Of a DNA stretch of 14,581 bases, positions 14,101 to 14,581 are shown one piece after another. The notes under the pieces were generated by a model. That model ran no database searches, was not told where the DNA came from, and saw only the letters and a list, made by a program, of their open reading frames with translations. The number at the start of each line of letters is the position of its first letter. Position 1 is the stretch's first letter. Source of the stretch: CAZKUN01 sp964555935 (lineage in GTDB: Bacteria > Armatimonadota > Zipacnadia > Zipacnadales > VGFC01); NCBI GenBank assembly GCA_964555935.1, contig CAZKUN010000228.1, forward strand, positions 1 through 14,581. Reading direction: 5' to 3'. The translations under genes and the position numbers were made by a program.

Positions 14101-14581
14101 GCGGCTTGCGGCTCAAGCGCCACCCACGCGACGCTGCAGCCCGCGCTGCCGGCGCCCTGATCGGCGCGCAACGTGAGCTTCAGCTTCCCATCAGACACGG
14201 TGACGGGGCGAGCGAGGAGATGGACCGCGCCGGCGGCCACGCGCGCCGCGACGGTGGGATCGGTCTCGTCGTCGACATAGACCTCGAAATGAGTGGCGAA
14301 GGCCACATCACCGCCCGCCATGAGCAGCGAGTACGTGCCGTCTTGGGCGTCGATGGTGAAGGATGCCTTGGGCACGTCGTGGGCGGCGGAGATGGTCGTG
14401 TCAACGAGCGCGTCATCACGAAGCCCCCGAGTCCGCGCCAGCGCCGACATATCCTGCGACCAGCCATAGCCGAGGTCGGGAGAGTACAGACCACCTGTCG
14501 ACGGCTTCCAGCCCGGCGGCGTCGGCCCGGGGGCTTGGAAGTTGACGCGGACGGCCTGGTCCGACAGCGCGTTGGTGTCGA
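11148..14581 (-). CDS. Large GH2 family glycoside hydrolase with N-terminal malectin-like domain (5' end off window)
   Basis: The frame is open from the window edge to the TAG at 11148-11150, giving 1143 visible residues. An ATG at 14450 (residue 44) is internal, because the residues before it already belong to the first domain. Residues 8-155 (RVNFQAPGPTPPGW..., YGWSQD, DGTYSLLMAGGD, HFEVYVDD, VSDGKLKLTL, VAWVALEP) look like a malectin/CBM-type beta sandwich. After an Arg/Pro/Gln-rich linker, the GH2 sugar-binding domain begins near 210 (ISLDGTWLFLPDQ), then an Ig-like domain (about 400-515), and the TIM barrel from about 520 (YWLRGANHAPSGLSPND). The likely acid/base is E634 in WTLNNESYW and the likely nucleophile E741 in AISQEFATGY. 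The C-terminal 200 residues (FVEGGGRVLIMN... GKGKVIVSELD) resemble glutamine-amidotransferase-like folds found at the ends of some glycosidases. The substrate (galactoside, glucuronide or mannoside) is not determinable. Export is likely but unseen. Confidence 0.88.
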   Translation of the reverse strand, partial: DTNALSDQAVRVNFQAPGPTPPGWKPSTGGLYSPDLGYGWSQDMSALARTRGLRDDALVDTTISAAHDVPKASFTIDAQDGTYSLLMAGGDVAFATHFEVYVDDETDPTVAARVAAGAVHLLARPVTVSDGKLKLTLRADQGAGSAGCSVAWVALEPQAANPELYATASARWQRQQERAPRPGPDRAQQRARTRGAHKPIRLPRAEPGRQTISLDGTWLFLPDQERDERRDPREPKASDARWHGIDVPTFWTPIRWWIYGPGEGTSDWWDRLEQQRMDALSFDPYETHAGWYRQWIEIPKEYSGRRLSLQFDAVAMRCEVWYNGQHVGGHVGMFAPLEIELPAEATRFGAKNLVTVFVSDAAWQGEGNPNEILGTAVTVEVTREMLQSLPRGMYKRSAGIWQPVRLISTEPAHMADVFVKTASDGFAADIAISGTEGDGWHVRGTVIDPATDIGLAQVEAEVTGETATLEATGIAPRTWSPDDPNLYPLRLELTSPTGEVTDAIEQQIGFRTFEVRGNRLYLNDRPYWLRGANHAPSGLSPNDGEVARSFMRGMHDGNTVVLRAHGSSFTPTWLTAADEYGVGVCMEGVWPWVMGDDADPPTDELLAIWESEWTGVMRRLRNHPSILLWTLNNESYWYRAKDPELRKRKWEIATRMIRNMREIDPTRPIVCDSGYVRDPETYAAEIEPNGFDDGDIDDAHLYYGWYWPSPWHLYPDPAADPDAPAPLEERFSGARPAISQEFATGYPNNDTGHPTRKYIDKYYVPQAWVGDYAYEDRDPSVFLDRHAWLAKELTEVARRHRDRLCGKLHFSNSNWFRFPFLPESHEPYPAYEAMRLAMAPILVSADLRRRHFYEGESIECDVYVINDSPDGLDLPSSRLEASIVQPGGVPLVRAAAQVAPVGYYDKHVVSITLPVPDKLGEPERNDYELQLVLKIGETELARNAYPMVGADSEWAGRDAVIQAAVEPLTAGEGGTLVARGRDGIDALKARPELQQFVEGGGRVLIMNAGEHVARLLPEVIVSEVPWRPEIVNFEDEASPILDGLEPWDICWFNGEPGEIPVAATGGFLLKPVDGVRVLATAIRPHGYLAHPTDVQDHTAAVVFEAQLGKGKVIVSELDTAAAVTDPIAARVVSNLLKYLGDGE

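Overview
This window looks like a scaffold from a metagenome-assembled or draft bacterial genome. It is GC-rich, it holds one run of 10 Ns (7328-7337), and both ends cut through genes. The gene set is a diadenylate cyclase operon, quinolinate synthase, DUF2225, a DUF4838 glycosidase-like protein, a large GH2 enzyme and a sialidase-like remnant. That mix would suit a free-living polysaccharide-degrading lineage such as Armatimonadota or the Planctomycetota/Lentisphaerota-like groups. This placement is an inference from gene content; no rRNA or lineage marker is present.

Layout. 1-642 (+) is the C-terminal end of a secreted sialidase/BNR-like protein with a beta-rich accessory domain. 637-921 is a cluster of palindromic modules with a 63/64-nt direct repeat, lying between convergent genes. 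937-2535 (-) is a two-gene unit, nadA followed by a DUF2225 zinc-ribbon/TPR-like protein, with its own promoter. 2698-3192 (+) is a GNAT acetyltransferase divergent from nadA. 3217-7254 (+) is the best-defined unit: a near-consensus promoter, then cdaA (c-di-AMP synthase), ybbR/cdaR (overlapping by 4 nt) and glmS, closed by a strong hairpin (7274-7327) that runs exactly into the assembly gap.

After the gap, 7355-8557 (-) encodes an unrecognised membrane-anchored or secreted protein with a Gly/Met-rich segment. It has a near-consensus promoter and probably a TTG start. Divergent from it, 8786-11143 (+) encodes a secreted DUF4838 protein. This converges, with only 4 bp between the stops, on a very large GH2 enzyme (11148 to beyond the window end, -) that carries an N-terminal malectin-like domain.

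How the genes work together. CdaA and its partner YbbR are membrane proteins tied to c-di-AMP signalling. In Firmicutes they are encoded with glmM and glmS and so sit next to UDP-GlcNAc/peptidoglycan precursor synthesis. Here glmM is absent and glmS follows ybbR directly. The flanking sialidase-like, DUF4838 and GH2 genes suggest breakdown of complex glycans outside the cytoplasm. I see no tRNA, rRNA, CRISPR array, transposase or phage gene. I found no clear-cut new multi-gene system. The items most worth following up are the palindromic repeat cluster, the Gly/Met-rich orphan, the repetitive acidic tail on YbbR and the 54-bp perfect palindrome at the gap.
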